Below are positions 1 through 9,217 of a DNA stretch of 64,000 nt, piece after piece. Location: NCBI RefSeq assembly GCF_000382045.1, contig NZ_KB907463.1, forward strand, positions 62,001-126,000, written 5' to 3'. A program made the translations under genes and the position numbers. A model generated the notes under the pieces. That model searched no databases, was not told the origin of the DNA, and worked only from the letters and a program-made list of their open reading frames with translations. The stretch comes from Variovorax atrisoli 110B. GTDB taxonomy: Bacteria > Pseudomonadota > Gammaproteobacteria > Burkholderiales > Burkholderiaceae_C. The stretch's first letter is position 1; the number at the start of each line of letters is the position of its first letter.

Positions 1-839
<839 letters not shown>

Positions 840-853
840 GGGCGTCTCTCGGT

Positions 854-2131
854 TCAGGATGAAGAGGAAGAAGAAGGTGACGAAGAAGAGGCAGGCCGGG
901 ACGTGAGCGGCCCGTTCGCGTCGAGCCGGCGGCGCGCGGTCTCGAGCACTTCCAGGTCGATCGCCATGGCGCCGGCATGGCGGGAGCGGGCCTCGTCCAT
1001 CGCGCGGGCGAGCATCGCCGGCTCCAGCCCCGTCGCCTGCGCGATGGCGGCTGCTCGCGCCGCCGCGTCGCGACGCGCGTAGCCGCGCAGCTGGCGGCGG
1101 GCGGATTCGTCGAGCGCGCGCAGTTGCGCCACGTGCAGCGCAGCCGCGCCGTGCGCGTGCAGGAAGCCGGCGGTGCCGCGCACCTGCTCGGCCATGGAGC
1201 GCCGGTGCGTTCCCGCCGAAGGCGCGAGCGGCCCGAAGCGCACCGCCGCGCGCCACAGCGCAGCCGCCAGCGCCAGCAGGCCGAGCACCAGCGCCACCCA
1301 GCCTTTCTGCCAGAGCCACAGCAGGAAGGGCTCGCGCGCCTCGTCGGCGACGAACCAGATCTCGGCGCCGCCGCGCGCCTGCACGGCAGCGGCGGCGAAC
1401 AGTGCGTTGTCGCCGCGCAGGATGCCGTCGTTGTGCCACACGCCCCAGGGCAGCACGGTGACGGAGCCACGGCCGACGGCCACGCGGATCGCCTCGGTGC
1501 CGCGCGAGCCGGCCACCGTCCACAGCGCGGGGGGCTGCCTGTCGGCGGGCCGGTAGCGCGAGGGCGACCACCAGGTGCACAGCCGGTAGCCGCGCCCACC
1601 CGCGAAGCTCGCAGGCACGGTCGCGGGTTCGGTCACGATGCGGCAGTCCGCGTCCTTGGCGGACGGATCGGGGATGCGCGGGAGGCCGGATCTCTTTTTC
1701 TTCTTCGGCTCGGACGCCTCGTCGTTCTTCGCATCATTCTTCTCGTCGGACGCGGGCGGCTTCTCGCGCACCAATGGCAGCCAGTCCTCGAGCTGGTCTC
1801 CGCCGACGAGGTAGCCCGGCATCACGAGGTGCCCGCCCTGCTCGACCCACTGGCGCAGGCGCTTGCCGCGCTCGGGGAACATGTCCCAGTGGCTGGAGCC
1901 GAGCACCAGCCGCGCCTGCGCGGGCGGCATGGCGTCGAGGCCGTCGCGCTTGACCACCTTCATGCCGAGCTCGCGCAGCAGCACCTGCGCGCCGTAGAAG
2001 CGGTTGGTCTTGGCCTCGCCGCTCGCGGGGGTCGACACCTCGGTGTCGGCCCATTCGGTGGCGTTGACCAGCCAGAAGCCGGCCAGCGCCAGCACGAGCA
2101 CCACGAGGATGCGGACCACCCAGGCGTTCAT
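854..2131 (-). CDS. DUF4350-type membrane protein of the MoxR cluster
   Basis: 425 residues. An N-terminal membrane segment (VRILVVLVLALAGFWLV) is followed by a large extracytoplasmic region beginning with an NRFYGAQVLLRELGMKV segment, typical of DUF4350 proteins, and a second membrane segment near residues 270-295 (WVALVLGLLALAAALW). A cytoplasmic tail ends in a Ser-rich run of about 14 residues. A Lys/Glu-rich stretch near residues 130-150 looks like a disordered linker. The start at 2131 overlaps the upstream gene by ATGA, so the two are translationally coupled. No enzymatic motif is visible; the role is inferred only from company with MoxR, SpoIIM and RDD proteins. Confidence 0.82.
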   Translation of the reverse strand: MNAWVVRILVVLVLALAGFWLVNATEWADTEVSTPASGEAKTNRFYGAQVLLRELGMKVVKRDGLDAMPPAQARLVLGSSHWDMFPERGKRLRQWVEQGGHLVMPGYLVGGDQLEDWLPLVREKPPASDEKNDAKNDEASEPKKKKRSGLPRIPDPSAKDADCRIVTEPATVPASFAGGRGYRLCTWWSPSRYRPADRQPPALWTVAGSRGTEAIRVAVGRGSVTVLPWGVWHNDGILRGDNALFAAAAVQARGGAEIWFVADEAREPFLLWLWQKGWVALVLGLLALAAALWRAAVRFGPLAPSAGTHRRSMAEQVRGTAGFLHAHGAAALHVAQLRALDESARRQLRGYARRDAAARAAAIAQATGLEPAMLARAMDEARSRHAGAMAIDLEVLETARRRLDANGPLTSRPASSSSPSSSSSS

Positions 2132-2889
2132 GCGGCCGCGCCCTTCATCAGGCCGTCGTCCTGCCCGGCGACGGCTGGCCTGGCGGGCAGTTGCGCGTCG
2201 AACTCGCCGCATAGCGCGAGCACCTGCGCGGTGGACGGCAGCCGGCCGCCGTAGGCCGCCAGCTGCCAGGCCTCGACCAGCCGCACGAAGAAGGCCTGCG
2301 CCTGCGGCGACAGCCGGGTCGCGGCGAGCGCCACGCACTCGCCCTCGGTGCTCGCGGCGCGCACCGGCACCGCATGCGCATGCACGAGCCGCGACAGCGC
2401 CCCGCGGTACAGCAGCGACAGCGCGGGCCGGTGCTGGCCGCGCTGCCAGAGGCCGGCGGCGGCATTGCCGATGTCGTCGGGCAGGCTTTCGGGGCGGATG
2501 TCGAGGCTGCCCACGTGGCTCGGCAGCTGAGCCTTGCCGGGCCGCGTGCCGCCGGCGCGCACGCGCACCCAGCGATGCAGACGCACGACCAGCCAGGCCA
2601 GCGCCAGCGCGGCCAGCCCCCAGATCAGCCAGCGCGCACCCTCGGCCACCGCGCGCACGAAGTCGCGCAGCCAGCCAAGGCTGTCGGCCTTGTGCTCGGG
2701 CTCTTCCTCTTCGTCGTCACGCTCCTTGAAGCGCAGCTTCTTCTCGGTCCTGGTGCCGGGCATGTTCGGATCGGCGCGGACCTTGTCGGCCGCGGCCTTC
2801 ACCTGCTCGCGCGTCAATGGTGTCTCGGCCGCGGAAACAGGCAACGACACCACGCACCCAGCCAGGAGCAGAGCAACCAGCACCCTCAT
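2128..2889 (-). CDS. DUF4129-type membrane protein
   Basis: 253 residues from ATG 2889, which gives a signal peptide (MRVLVALLLAGCVVSLPVSA). A charged segment (KERDDEEEEPEHK) follows, then a membrane helix (WLIWGLAALALAWLVVRL) and a cytoplasmic C-terminal domain with the AAAGLWQRGQHRPALSLLYR pattern, which looks like the DUF4129 domain. The open frame continues upstream to a GTG at 3099, but that extension only reads through two copies of a dispersed repeat, so it was rejected. No strong ribosome binding site is visible before 2889. Function is unknown; it is coupled by ATGA overlap to the DUF4350-type gene. Confidence 0.8.
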   Translation of the reverse strand: MRVLVALLLAGCVVSLPVSAAETPLTREQVKAAADKVRADPNMPGTRTEKKLRFKERDDEEEEPEHKADSLGWLRDFVRAVAEGARWLIWGLAALALAWLVVRLHRWVRVRAGGTRPGKAQLPSHVGSLDIRPESLPDDIGNAAAGLWQRGQHRPALSLLYRGALSRLVHAHAVPVRAASTEGECVALAATRLSPQAQAFFVRLVEAWQLAAYGGRLPSTAQVLALCGEFDAQLPARPAVAGQDDGLMKGAAA

Positions 2890-2903
2890 TCCAGGGATAC
2901 CGT

Positions 2904-2985
2904 GGAACCGGCTTTGCCGGGCCACAGGTATCGCCCCCTGCAAGGGGGTTGGCGAAGCGACACGAAGTGCGCGAAGCCTGGGGGT
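2904..2985 (-). repeat. 82-bp dispersed repeat, copy A
   Basis: First of two direct copies spaced exactly 99 bp apart. It begins GGAACCGGC and ends CCTGGGGGT on the plus strand, with a central CCCCC/GGGGG mini-hairpin around a TGCAA loop. A third copy lies in opposite orientation at 44451-44532 inside the efflux operon. Here it sits inside an operon, between two membrane protein genes. Confidence 0.9.
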
Positions 2986-3002
2986 GAGCTCCAAGCCCAC
3001 GC

Positions 3003-3084
3003 GGAACCGGCTTCGCCGGGCCGCCGGTATCGCCCCCTGCAAGGGGGTTGGCGAAGCGACACGAAGTGCGCGAAGCCTGGGGGT
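3003..3084 (-). repeat. 82-bp dispersed repeat, copy B
   Basis: Second direct copy, differing from copy A at only a few positions. It ends one base before the stop codon of the gene at 3086-3817. The 99-bp period is a multiple of three, which keeps one reading frame open through both copies and creates a spurious N-terminal extension of the DUF4129-type gene. Confidence 0.9.
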
Positions 3085-3085
3085 G

Positions 3086-3817
3086 TCATCGAAATCCACG
3101 ACGGAACTCCTGCTCGATGTCCCAGGCTTCGAGCTCGACCCGGCGGTTGAGATACATCGCGAAACCCGCCGCCACGTAGAACGGCTCCAGCACGCCGACG
3201 ACCAGCGCGTAGGCGCCGGCCGCCAGCAGGCTCTGCGCCAGCGAATCGGACTGCGTGAACCACGCGAAGAGGTCGCTGGCGCTGCCTTCGGGCGCGAACC
3301 AGAACAGCAGCGACAGCAGGCAGATGTCGAGCGCCATCTCGACGTTGGCGAACACCAGCTGCATGCCGGTGGCGGCGCCGCGCCGTCCGTACAGCAGCTG
3401 CGTGCGCCGCTTGCGCCTGGCGCTGCCGCGCTGGCCTTCGAGCTGCTCGATGGCCTGGGTGAACGAGCGCCAGGGCGAGAAGCGCCGCCACAGCAATGTG
3501 CGCAGCAGCTGTCCGCCCCACACGGCGCGGCGATTGGCCCAGAGGTCGGACCAGCGAGTCTCCTGCCCGAACACGGCGCGGGAATGGACGAACAGCAGGC
3601 TGCGGTCGAGCCAGGGCTTCAGCCAGAAGATCAGCAGGCCGGGCAGCCAGCCTGCGATCTCGACCGTGCAGAGGGCCAGCAGCACCGTGACAACGTAAAC
3701 CGGCAGGAAGGTGCGCCACACCGATCGCGCATGGCTGCGCACCAGCTGCGCGCCGAGGTCGGCGGCCTCGGCCATCGGCCGCGGCCTCAGCGCGATCGCG
3801 AGGCCGTCAACCTGCAT
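3086..3817 (-). CDS. membrane protein of the MoxR/SpoIIM cluster, unknown function
   Basis: 243 residues. Hydrophobic segments are visible near residues 30-65 (FLPVYVVTVLLALCTVEIAG), 150-170 and 195-225. Start 3817 is preferred over an in-frame ATG at 3832 because GGGAG lies 6 bases before it. It overlaps the SpoIIM gene by 11 bp. I do not recognise a named domain. Position in this cluster in other Burkholderiales suggests an accessory membrane subunit, which is inference. Two dispersed repeat copies follow immediately. Confidence 0.78.
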   Translation of the reverse strand: MQVDGLAIALRPRPMAEAADLGAQLVRSHARSVWRTFLPVYVVTVLLALCTVEIAGWLPGLLIFWLKPWLDRSLLFVHSRAVFGQETRWSDLWANRRAVWGGQLLRTLLWRRFSPWRSFTQAIEQLEGQRGSARRKRRTQLLYGRRGAATGMQLVFANVEMALDICLLSLLFWFAPEGSASDLFAWFTQSDSLAQSLLAAGAYALVVGVLEPFYVAAGFAMYLNRRVELEAWDIEQEFRRGFR

Positions 3818-4796
3818 GCGCTTCTCCCGCATCGTCGCTGGCGCGCGGCCTGCCCTGCCAGCCCAGGTAGGCCAGCACCAGCAGCCAGCAGGCGCCGCCC
3901 ACGCCGTACTTCACGGCCGGCGCGATCCAGCGCGCCGACGACCAGAAGGCCTCGATGGCCGCGGCGATCAGCAGCAGCCCGACCACCCCGTAGACGATCA
4001 CCACCGCATGCCGCGCCGCCAGCCGCAGCGCCTCCAGCCGCGTGTGCCGTCCGGGCGCCACCCACGAATAGCCCAGCCGCAGGCCCGCCGCGCCTGCCAG
4101 CACGATCGCGGTGAGCTCGAAGGCCGAGTGCGTGACGACGAAGGACAGGAAGTTCTCGGCATGCCCCGCCGCAATGAGGTAGCCGCCCACCGCCCCGATC
4201 TGCACACCGTTGAACAGCACCACCGCGGCGCTGCCGATGCCGGCGAAGATGCCGGCCGCGAAGCAGCGGAACCCGATGCCGATGTTGTTCATGATGTAGT
4301 AGCCGAACATCTGCCAGTCGTCGCCCGCGCTGCGCGTGCGGCCGAGCGACTCGGCACCGTCGCCGTACATGGAATCGAACTGCTGCACCGAGCTGGCGTC
4401 GAGCAGGTGCAGGATGAAGCCCGGGTCGCGCCAGGCCGCCCAGCCCGCCATCAGCAGCGGCAGCACGAACATCAGCGCCGACACCAGCAGGTAGAAGCGG
4501 TGCGCGCGCACCGCCTCGGGAAAGTCGACCAGCGCGAGCCGTGCGAAACGCGCGAGGCCGTAGTCGTGGCGGCGGTAGATCAGCCGGTGCGCGCTTTGCG
4601 TGAGGCCCTCGAGGCGCTGCGTGAGGTGGATCGGATAGGCGCGCGCCTGCGCCAGCGCGAGGTGCTCGCACACGCGGCGGTACAGCGTGGCGAGCCGGGC
4701 TCCGTCGAACTTGCGCCTGGTCTCGGCCGTACGGATGACGGCCTCGAGCTCGGCCCACAGTGGCGCGTAGGCGGCTTCGAAATCGAGCGGCGTCAT
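3807..4796 (-). CDS. SpoIIM-like (stage II sporulation protein M family) membrane protein
   Basis: 329 residues. The N-terminal third is soluble and helical (FEAAYAPLWAELEAVIRTAE) and is followed by about five membrane helices. The segments MNNIGIGFRCFAAGIFAGIG and FLSFVVTHSAFELTAIVLAG are characteristic of SpoIIM/DUF95 proteins. Despite the name, the family is widespread in non-sporulating bacteria, usually next to RDD and MoxR genes as here. Start 4796 overlaps the upstream RDD gene by ATGA. Molecular function is unknown. Confidence 0.88.
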   Translation of the reverse strand: MTPLDFEAAYAPLWAELEAVIRTAETRRKFDGARLATLYRRVCEHLALAQARAYPIHLTQRLEGLTQSAHRLIYRRHDYGLARFARLALVDFPEAVRAHRFYLLVSALMFVLPLLMAGWAAWRDPGFILHLLDASSVQQFDSMYGDGAESLGRTRSAGDDWQMFGYYIMNNIGIGFRCFAAGIFAGIGSAAVVLFNGVQIGAVGGYLIAAGHAENFLSFVVTHSAFELTAIVLAGAAGLRLGYSWVAPGRHTRLEALRLAARHAVVIVYGVVGLLLIAAAIEAFWSSARWIAPAVKYGVGGACWLLVLAYLGWQGRPRASDDAGEAHAG

Positions 4797-5533
4797 CGCA
4801 CCGCCCTTTCCTGCGCATCGACATTGCCACCTGCGGCGGCACCGGCGCGCCGGCCCAGCACCCACTGCGCCACGCCGAGCAGGCGCTGCGAGGCCGGGGC
4901 GCCCGTGGTGTCGGGGCCCAGCACCGGCTCCGCGATGCGGGCCAGTTCGTCGAAGCGCTCGGGCGTGAGGCGCGTGGCGCGCCCGGCCCACGAGACGATG
5001 GCCATCTGCTCGCGCGCCGACAGCGGCCGCGCGGGCGCCTGCGGTTCGGCCGGCGGCAGGCTGCCGTGCAGGCTCACCTGGTCGCTGAACACCACCAGCG
5101 TGCCGGCGGCCAGGTCGCCCAGGCGCTTGCTGTCGCGGCGCCACAGCATCGACACGATGCCCGCGCCGTAGAAGGAAGGAACGAAGTCGGCCGCGCGCAG
5201 CAGGTTGCGCGTGAGCGCGGCGGCGGGCGTGACGGGCAGGCCCGAATCCATCACCACGCGCAGGCCCATCACGCGCTTGCCGGGCGTGGCCGCCGCGCGC
5301 GTGAGCTCGAAGACCACCGGGTAGAACCACTCCAGGCAGAAGTAGGCGATCAGCAGGATGCCGAAGCCCATCTTGCCGAGCATGCCGACGGCGATGGAGA
5401 TCGCCACGAAGATGCCGAGCCGGATCGCGAAGTCGATCAGGTAGGCCAGCCCGCGCGCGACCAGCCCGGCCGGGCGAAGCGAGAGCGCGATGCCTTCGGG
5501 GGTCTCGGCGGTGTAGAGCGTGTCGAGGCGCAC
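4793..5533 (-). CDS. RDD family membrane protein 1
   Basis: 246 residues from a GTG start. The RDD signature is present: GLVARGLAYLIDFAIRLGIF in the first helix and a later TPGKRVMGLRVV segment before the third helix. The C-terminal 100 residues are soluble and Ala/Arg-rich. RDD proteins are small membrane proteins, some implicated in ion transport, and are common partners of MoxR/SpoIIM genes. It is coupled to the SpoIIM gene by ATGA overlap and starts 15 bp after the second RDD gene. Confidence 0.88.
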   Translation of the reverse strand: MRLDTLYTAETPEGIALSLRPAGLVARGLAYLIDFAIRLGIFVAISIAVGMLGKMGFGILLIAYFCLEWFYPVVFELTRAAATPGKRVMGLRVVMDSGLPVTPAAALTRNLLRAADFVPSFYGAGIVSMLWRRDSKRLGDLAAGTLVVFSDQVSLHGSLPPAEPQAPARPLSAREQMAIVSWAGRATRLTPERFDELARIAEPVLGPDTTGAPASQRLLGVAQWVLGRRAGAAAGGNVDAQERAVR

Positions 5534-5548
5534 TGTGGTCGCGCCGGC

Positions 5549-6067
5549 TCAGGCTTGCAGCACGACGGTGTCGGCGATCTGGTCGTGCAGGCAGCGGCGC
5601 GACGCGCGGAAGATGAAGAGGCAGTCGATCAGCACGTAGATCGGGCCGAGCAGCGGCCAGATGCTGGTGAAGAACAACGGGCCGTCGCGCAGCGCGAGGA
5701 TGCGGCCGATCTGCGCACGCGAGCCGTCGGGCCGCGCGATGCGGATCTTGAAAAGCGCCTTGCCGATGGTCTGGCCGCGGGTGGCCAGCAGGTAGCCGTG
5801 CAGCACGAGGTAGAGGACGACGCCGGAAGCCGCGCTGGAGATGCGCGGCTCCCATATGCCGAGGCCGTCGTCTTCCCAGAGGTTGATGGGCGTGAATGTC
5901 GCCAGGAGCCAGATCGCCGCGATGGAGATGCCCGCATCGAGCATCGCCGAGAGGAAGCGCGTACCGCGCGATGCGAGTTCGCCCGACTGGCCTCCGCCCG
6001 GCTGCACCACGTCTTCCACATGGGATTGCGGAGGCGCGTAGCGCGCGTCCTGCGACTGATCTTCCAT
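5549..6067 (-). CDS. RDD family membrane protein 2, first gene of the cluster
   Basis: 172 residues. A polar N-terminal tail precedes SRGTRFLSAMLDAGISIAAI, a further helix (GVVLYLVLHGYLLAT) and the RGQTIGKALFKIRIARPDG segment typical of RDD domains. It is the promoter-proximal gene of the leftward cluster. The 72-bp region upstream (6068-6139) contains TAGAAT on the minus strand, a possible -10 element, with no convincing -35. Divergence from the first RDD protein suggests an old duplication. Confidence 0.86.
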   Translation of the reverse strand: MEDQSQDARYAPPQSHVEDVVQPGGGQSGELASRGTRFLSAMLDAGISIAAIWLLATFTPINLWEDDGLGIWEPRISSAASGVVLYLVLHGYLLATRGQTIGKALFKIRIARPDGSRAQIGRILALRDGPLFFTSIWPLLGPIYVLIDCLFIFRASRRCLHDQIADTVVLQA

Positions 6068-6139
6068 GCCCGTCCCTCTCCGAAACGAATGAATTTTCGG
6101 AAGATTCTAGGACCTTCGATGTCGGCGCCGGCCGGCGGA

Positions 6140-7141
6140 CTACGTCGGCTGGCGTGCGGCGATGACCGCCTGCAGGCGCCGCAGGTCGTCGAGCAGCAGG
6201 TTCAGCGGCGCGGCCAGCAGCGCGTTCGACGCCTCGTGCCGCGATGAAGCCTGCGCGGCGCAGCGGGCCAGCTCGCCCAGGTCGGGCGGGGCGGACTGGC
6301 CCGCGAGCGCGTCGGCCATGCCGGCGATGGCCGCACCTGCTGCCTGGGCCGCTTCAGCTTGCGCCGCGGGGGCGAACCGCAACACGCGGTCGAGCACCGT
6401 GGCGTCCTGGAAGATGCGCGCCGCCAGCCTGGCCTTGTCGCGATAGCGGCCGCCGGTGGCGCCGCGACGCCACCATCGGGCCTCCAGGTCGGCGCTGCCG
6501 GCCAGCGCACTCAGGCGGCCCAGCGACGCGCGCGTGCCTGCCTGGACGCGCTCGATCTCCGCAGCGTCGCTCGGCCGCCGCGATGCGGACATGCGCCTGC
6601 CGATGCCGCGCAGCAGCGCCGCACAGCCCTCGTCGAAGCGCATGCCTGCGTGGTACTCCGACATCACCGTCGCGACCGCCAGCGCCACGCCCACGCCGAT
6701 GCCGATCTGCACCATGCGCAGCATCGCCACCTGGAGCGGCGAATGGCCGGGAATGCCGCCGGCAGACAGGATGATCAGCGCCGCCACCGGCGCGCTGCGC
6801 ATGCCCGGCACCGAGGCGCTGGCAAACGCGAGCAGCACGACGAAGGCCAGCGTGGTCGCGATCGGCGGTGCCCCGTGATGCTGCAGATAGACGCCTGCCA
6901 TGCCGGCCAGCGCGCCGGCGGCGGTGCCGCGCACGCGGTCCCAGCCTGCATCGAGCGTAGAGCCGGCGCTCGGGCGCATGACGATCAGCACGCTCATCAC
7001 GGCCCAGAAGCTCTCGGGCAGTTGCATCGCCGTGGCCACGCCCCAGGCGATGGCCACCGCCGCCGCGAGCTGCGCCCCGGGGCGCCAGCGGCCGTGGCGC
7101 CAGGGCTCGGCCAGGCGTTGCAGCGCGCGCGAGCCGCTCAT
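6140..7141 (-). CDS. FUSC-family (aromatic acid exporter type) inner-membrane protein
   Basis: 333 residues, about half the length of full AaeB/FUSC proteins. An N-terminal bundle of membrane helices starts at AAAVAIAWGVATAMQLPESF, followed by VLIVMRPSAGSTLDAGWDR, a conserved FUSC segment, then a soluble Ala-rich C-terminal half. FUSC proteins work with periplasmic adaptors in efflux of aromatic acids; no adaptor gene is adjacent. It overlaps the upstream MarR gene by ATGA, so MarR control of this exporter is likely. Confidence 0.82.
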   Translation of the reverse strand: MSGSRALQRLAEPWRHGRWRPGAQLAAAVAIAWGVATAMQLPESFWAVMSVLIVMRPSAGSTLDAGWDRVRGTAAGALAGMAGVYLQHHGAPPIATTLAFVVLLAFASASVPGMRSAPVAALIILSAGGIPGHSPLQVAMLRMVQIGIGVGVALAVATVMSEYHAGMRFDEGCAALLRGIGRRMSASRRPSDAAEIERVQAGTRASLGRLSALAGSADLEARWWRRGATGGRYRDKARLAARIFQDATVLDRVLRFAPAAQAEAAQAAGAAIAGMADALAGQSAPPDLGELARCAAQASSRHEASNALLAAPLNLLLDDLRRLQAVIAARQPT

Positions 7142-7617
7142 GATCCGGGCAGCTTCGCGCTGCCGTCGACACCGGCGAGTCGGGCGGCGATGCCGTCGAT
7201 CAGCCCGCAGGCTTCGAGCAGCAGGGCGCGCTGGCGTTCATCGAGCGAGGCGCCTATGGCCTCGGCCAGCGCCGCCTCGCGCGTGCGCATGATCGCCTTC
7301 AGCCGGCGCATGCCATCGGCAGTGAGCGACAGCAGCCACTGCCGCCCGTCGCCCGGATGCGGCGCGCGGCCGATCCAGCCCTCGGCCTCCAGTTCGGCCA
7401 GCAGCCTTGTCAGCGACTGGAGCTTGACGCGCTCCAGTCCAGCCAGCGTCGTGGGCGTGCAAGGGCCGTGCTGATGGAGCTGGCCCAGCACGCTGAGCTT
7501 GGCCACGCTGGGGCTGTCCGCCGCGGCGCTGCCGCTTCGCAGCTGGCGGGCGAGCAGCGACACCGCGCTGCGAAGGCGAGAGGCGCATTGCGCCGGGTCC
7601 GGGATGGTGGAAGCCAT
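7138..7617 (-). CDS. MarR-family transcriptional regulator
   Basis: 159 residues with a winged helix: recognition helix segment TPTTLAGLERVKLQSLTRLL near residues 54-73 and a wing GWIGRAPHPGDGRQWLLSLT near residues 80-100. MarR proteins repress efflux or catabolic genes and are released by phenolic ligands. It is co-transcribed with the FUSC exporter by ATGA overlap. A short inverted repeat lies 13 bp upstream of the start and may be its autoregulatory operator. Confidence 0.9.
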   Translation of the reverse strand: MASTIPDPAQCASRLRSAVSLLARQLRSGSAAADSPSVAKLSVLGQLHQHGPCTPTTLAGLERVKLQSLTRLLAELEAEGWIGRAPHPGDGRQWLLSLTADGMRRLKAIMRTREAALAEAIGASLDERQRALLLEACGLIDGIAARLAGVDGSAKLPGS

Positions 7618-7629
7618 GCCCGGAATTGT

Positions 7630-7641
7630 AAGACGTGTCTT
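7630..7641. promoter_or_regulatory. possible MarR operator
   Basis: Inverted repeat AAGAC-GT-GTCTT located 13 bp upstream of the MarR start. The arms are only 5 bp, so this could be chance; its position in the promoter region of an autoregulating gene family supports it. Confidence 0.35.
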
Positions 7642-7654
7642 GGTATCTGGGGCT

Positions 7655-8398
7655 TCAGCCCCGGTTGGGAGACGAAGTCACGGGATAGGTGACGGCCGGT
7701 GCCGGGTCGGAGGCCGGTGCCGTTGCCGGCGCCGTCAACGGCGCGGGCGCCGCGGCCGGAGAGGCGACCGGCGATGCGACCGGCGACTGCTCGGGCTTCG
7801 CCGCGGCCGCCTCGTCCTGCGCTTCCGGGCCTTCGAGGAAGCGGTCGAGCAGCGCGAAGAAGCGGTCGTAGAAGCGCTCGTCGGTCAGCGTCTCGCTGGC
7901 CACTTTCACCATCGCGTCGTCGCTGCTGGCGAAAGGCAGCGAGAGAGAGCCGATCGCGCCCACGCCGAGGCTCGCCGAGTTGTTCACCTTCTTGAGCCCG
8001 TAGCGGTCCTGCAGGGCGGTGGCGAAGGCCACGGTGCTCCTGCCCGCCTTGCCGCTGCGGGTGCTTTCGCGCGCGCAGACCACGCGGAACTCGACCTCCA
8101 CATGCACCTCGGCGGCCGGCTGGAAGCTCTTGCGCCCGGTCACGAGGTCGGCGTTGGCCGCCGTGATCATGTAGCCCTGGCTCAACAGGGCACGACGCGC
8201 GGCCTCGCAGGTCTCGGCCTCGGTGGCCTCGTAGTCGCGGGTATGGGTGTTGGTGGAACTGAAGGCCTCGGGCTCGTAGCTGACCTGTCGGGAGGCGCTG
8301 CCGCAGCCGGCGAGCAGGAGAGCGGCGGACAACAGGCCCGCGGCGAGAACCGATGTACGGACCGAGGCAGGGACGGCGAACAGGGAATTGGAGTGCAT
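7655..8398 (-). CDS. DUF2242-family lipoprotein
   Basis: 247 residues. A signal peptide ends in the lipobox LLLAGC (lipid-modified Cys near residue 32). The mature part begins SASRQVSYEPEAFSSTNTHT and includes CEAARRALLSQGYMITAAN, typical of DUF2242 proteins of Burkholderiales. The last 60 residues are Pro/Ala-rich low complexity. Another in-frame ATG at 8407 is possible; neither start has a clear ribosome binding site. Function is unknown. The stop lies inside a short GGGGCT/AGCCCC hairpin at 7649-7662 that has no T tract. Confidence 0.82.
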   Translation of the reverse strand: MHSNSLFAVPASVRTSVLAAGLLSAALLLAGCGSASRQVSYEPEAFSSTNTHTRDYEATEAETCEAARRALLSQGYMITAANADLVTGRKSFQPAAEVHVEVEFRVVCARESTRSGKAGRSTVAFATALQDRYGLKKVNNSASLGVGAIGSLSLPFASSDDAMVKVASETLTDERFYDRFFALLDRFLEGPEAQDEAAAAKPEQSPVASPVASPAAAPAPLTAPATAPASDPAPAVTYPVTSSPNRG

Positions 8399-8493
8399 GG
8401 ACGGCATGAAGCGGCGAATGCTAACCGGCGGCCTTGCCGGCAAGCCTTCGAGCGCGCCCGTGCAGCGGCGTTCCCGCCGCGATGCCGAAATTT

Positions 8494-9156
8494 TCAGGAC
8501 CAGGGCAGCACGTGATGGGCGCGCACCCGCGTCTGCGCGATCAGCCGCGCGTTCGGGGCGTCGGTGCTCTCCACCCAGGCGCGCGCCTCCTCGGCGCTGC
8601 GGCCGAACTGCTGGTGGCGGCGAACCAGCCGCTCCTCGCGCACCGCATCGTCGATGTCCACGTACCAGACCTCATCGAGCATCGCCGCCGCGCCGGCCCA
8701 TGGGCCGACGTCGTGCAGCAGGTAGTTGCCCTCGGTGATGACGAGCTGCGTCGACGGCAGCACCGCGATCGCGCCGGCGATCGGCTCCTCGATCTCGCGG
8801 CGGAACTCGGGCGCGTAGACGATCCCGCCGTCGGGCCGCTGCTCGCGCAGCCGCTGCAGCAGCGCGACGTAGCCGGCGCTGTCGAAGGTGTCGGGCGCTC
8901 CCTTGCGTGCGGCTCGGCCGAGCCGTTGCAGCTCGACGTTGGCAAGGTGGAAGCCGTCCATCGGGACCACCTGGGCACGCTGCGCCCCCACCGCCTGCAA
9001 CAGCGCAGCCGCGAGCGTCGACTTGCCCGCGCCGGGCGCACCGACGAGCCCCAGCAGCCTGCGCTGCCCGCTGGCCATCAAGGCCTGCAGGCGGGCCGCG
9101 CTTTCGGGCGGAAGTGGGGGAAGCGGGGGAAAGGTCTGCGCGGGGGTGGTGGTCAT
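8494..9156 (-). CDS. P-loop nucleoside/nucleotide kinase family protein
   Basis: 220 residues. Walker A GAPGAGKS lies near residues 39-46, followed by VVPMDGFHLANVELQ and GNYLLHDVGPW, the motifs of the uridine kinase/pantothenate kinase-like group that includes the fructose-transport-associated kinase FrcK. It probably phosphorylates a sugar or nucleoside in the cytoplasm; no neighbouring gene indicates the substrate. The first 20 residues are Pro-rich and probably disordered. Confidence 0.84.
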   Translation of the reverse strand: MTTTPAQTFPPLPPLPPESAARLQALMASGQRRLLGLVGAPGAGKSTLAAALLQAVGAQRAQVVPMDGFHLANVELQRLGRAARKGAPDTFDSAGYVALLQRLREQRPDGGIVYAPEFRREIEEPIAGAIAVLPSTQLVITEGNYLLHDVGPWAGAAAMLDEVWYVDIDDAVREERLVRRHQQFGRSAEEARAWVESTDAPNARLIAQTRVRAHHVLPWS

Positions 9157-9217
9157 CCCCCGAGCGTAGCTTTTCCTTGGGTCAAAAAAGCATCGGCGCG
9201 CCGAGGCGGCTGCGCTG

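Noticed and set aside
2890..3099. GTG-started extension of the DUF4129-type gene
   Set aside because: It consists of two repeat copies and would bury the signal peptide inside the protein.
7649..7662. GGGGCT/AGCCCC hairpin as a terminator of the DUF2242 gene
   Set aside because: It overlaps the stop codon and has no T tract on the transcribed strand.
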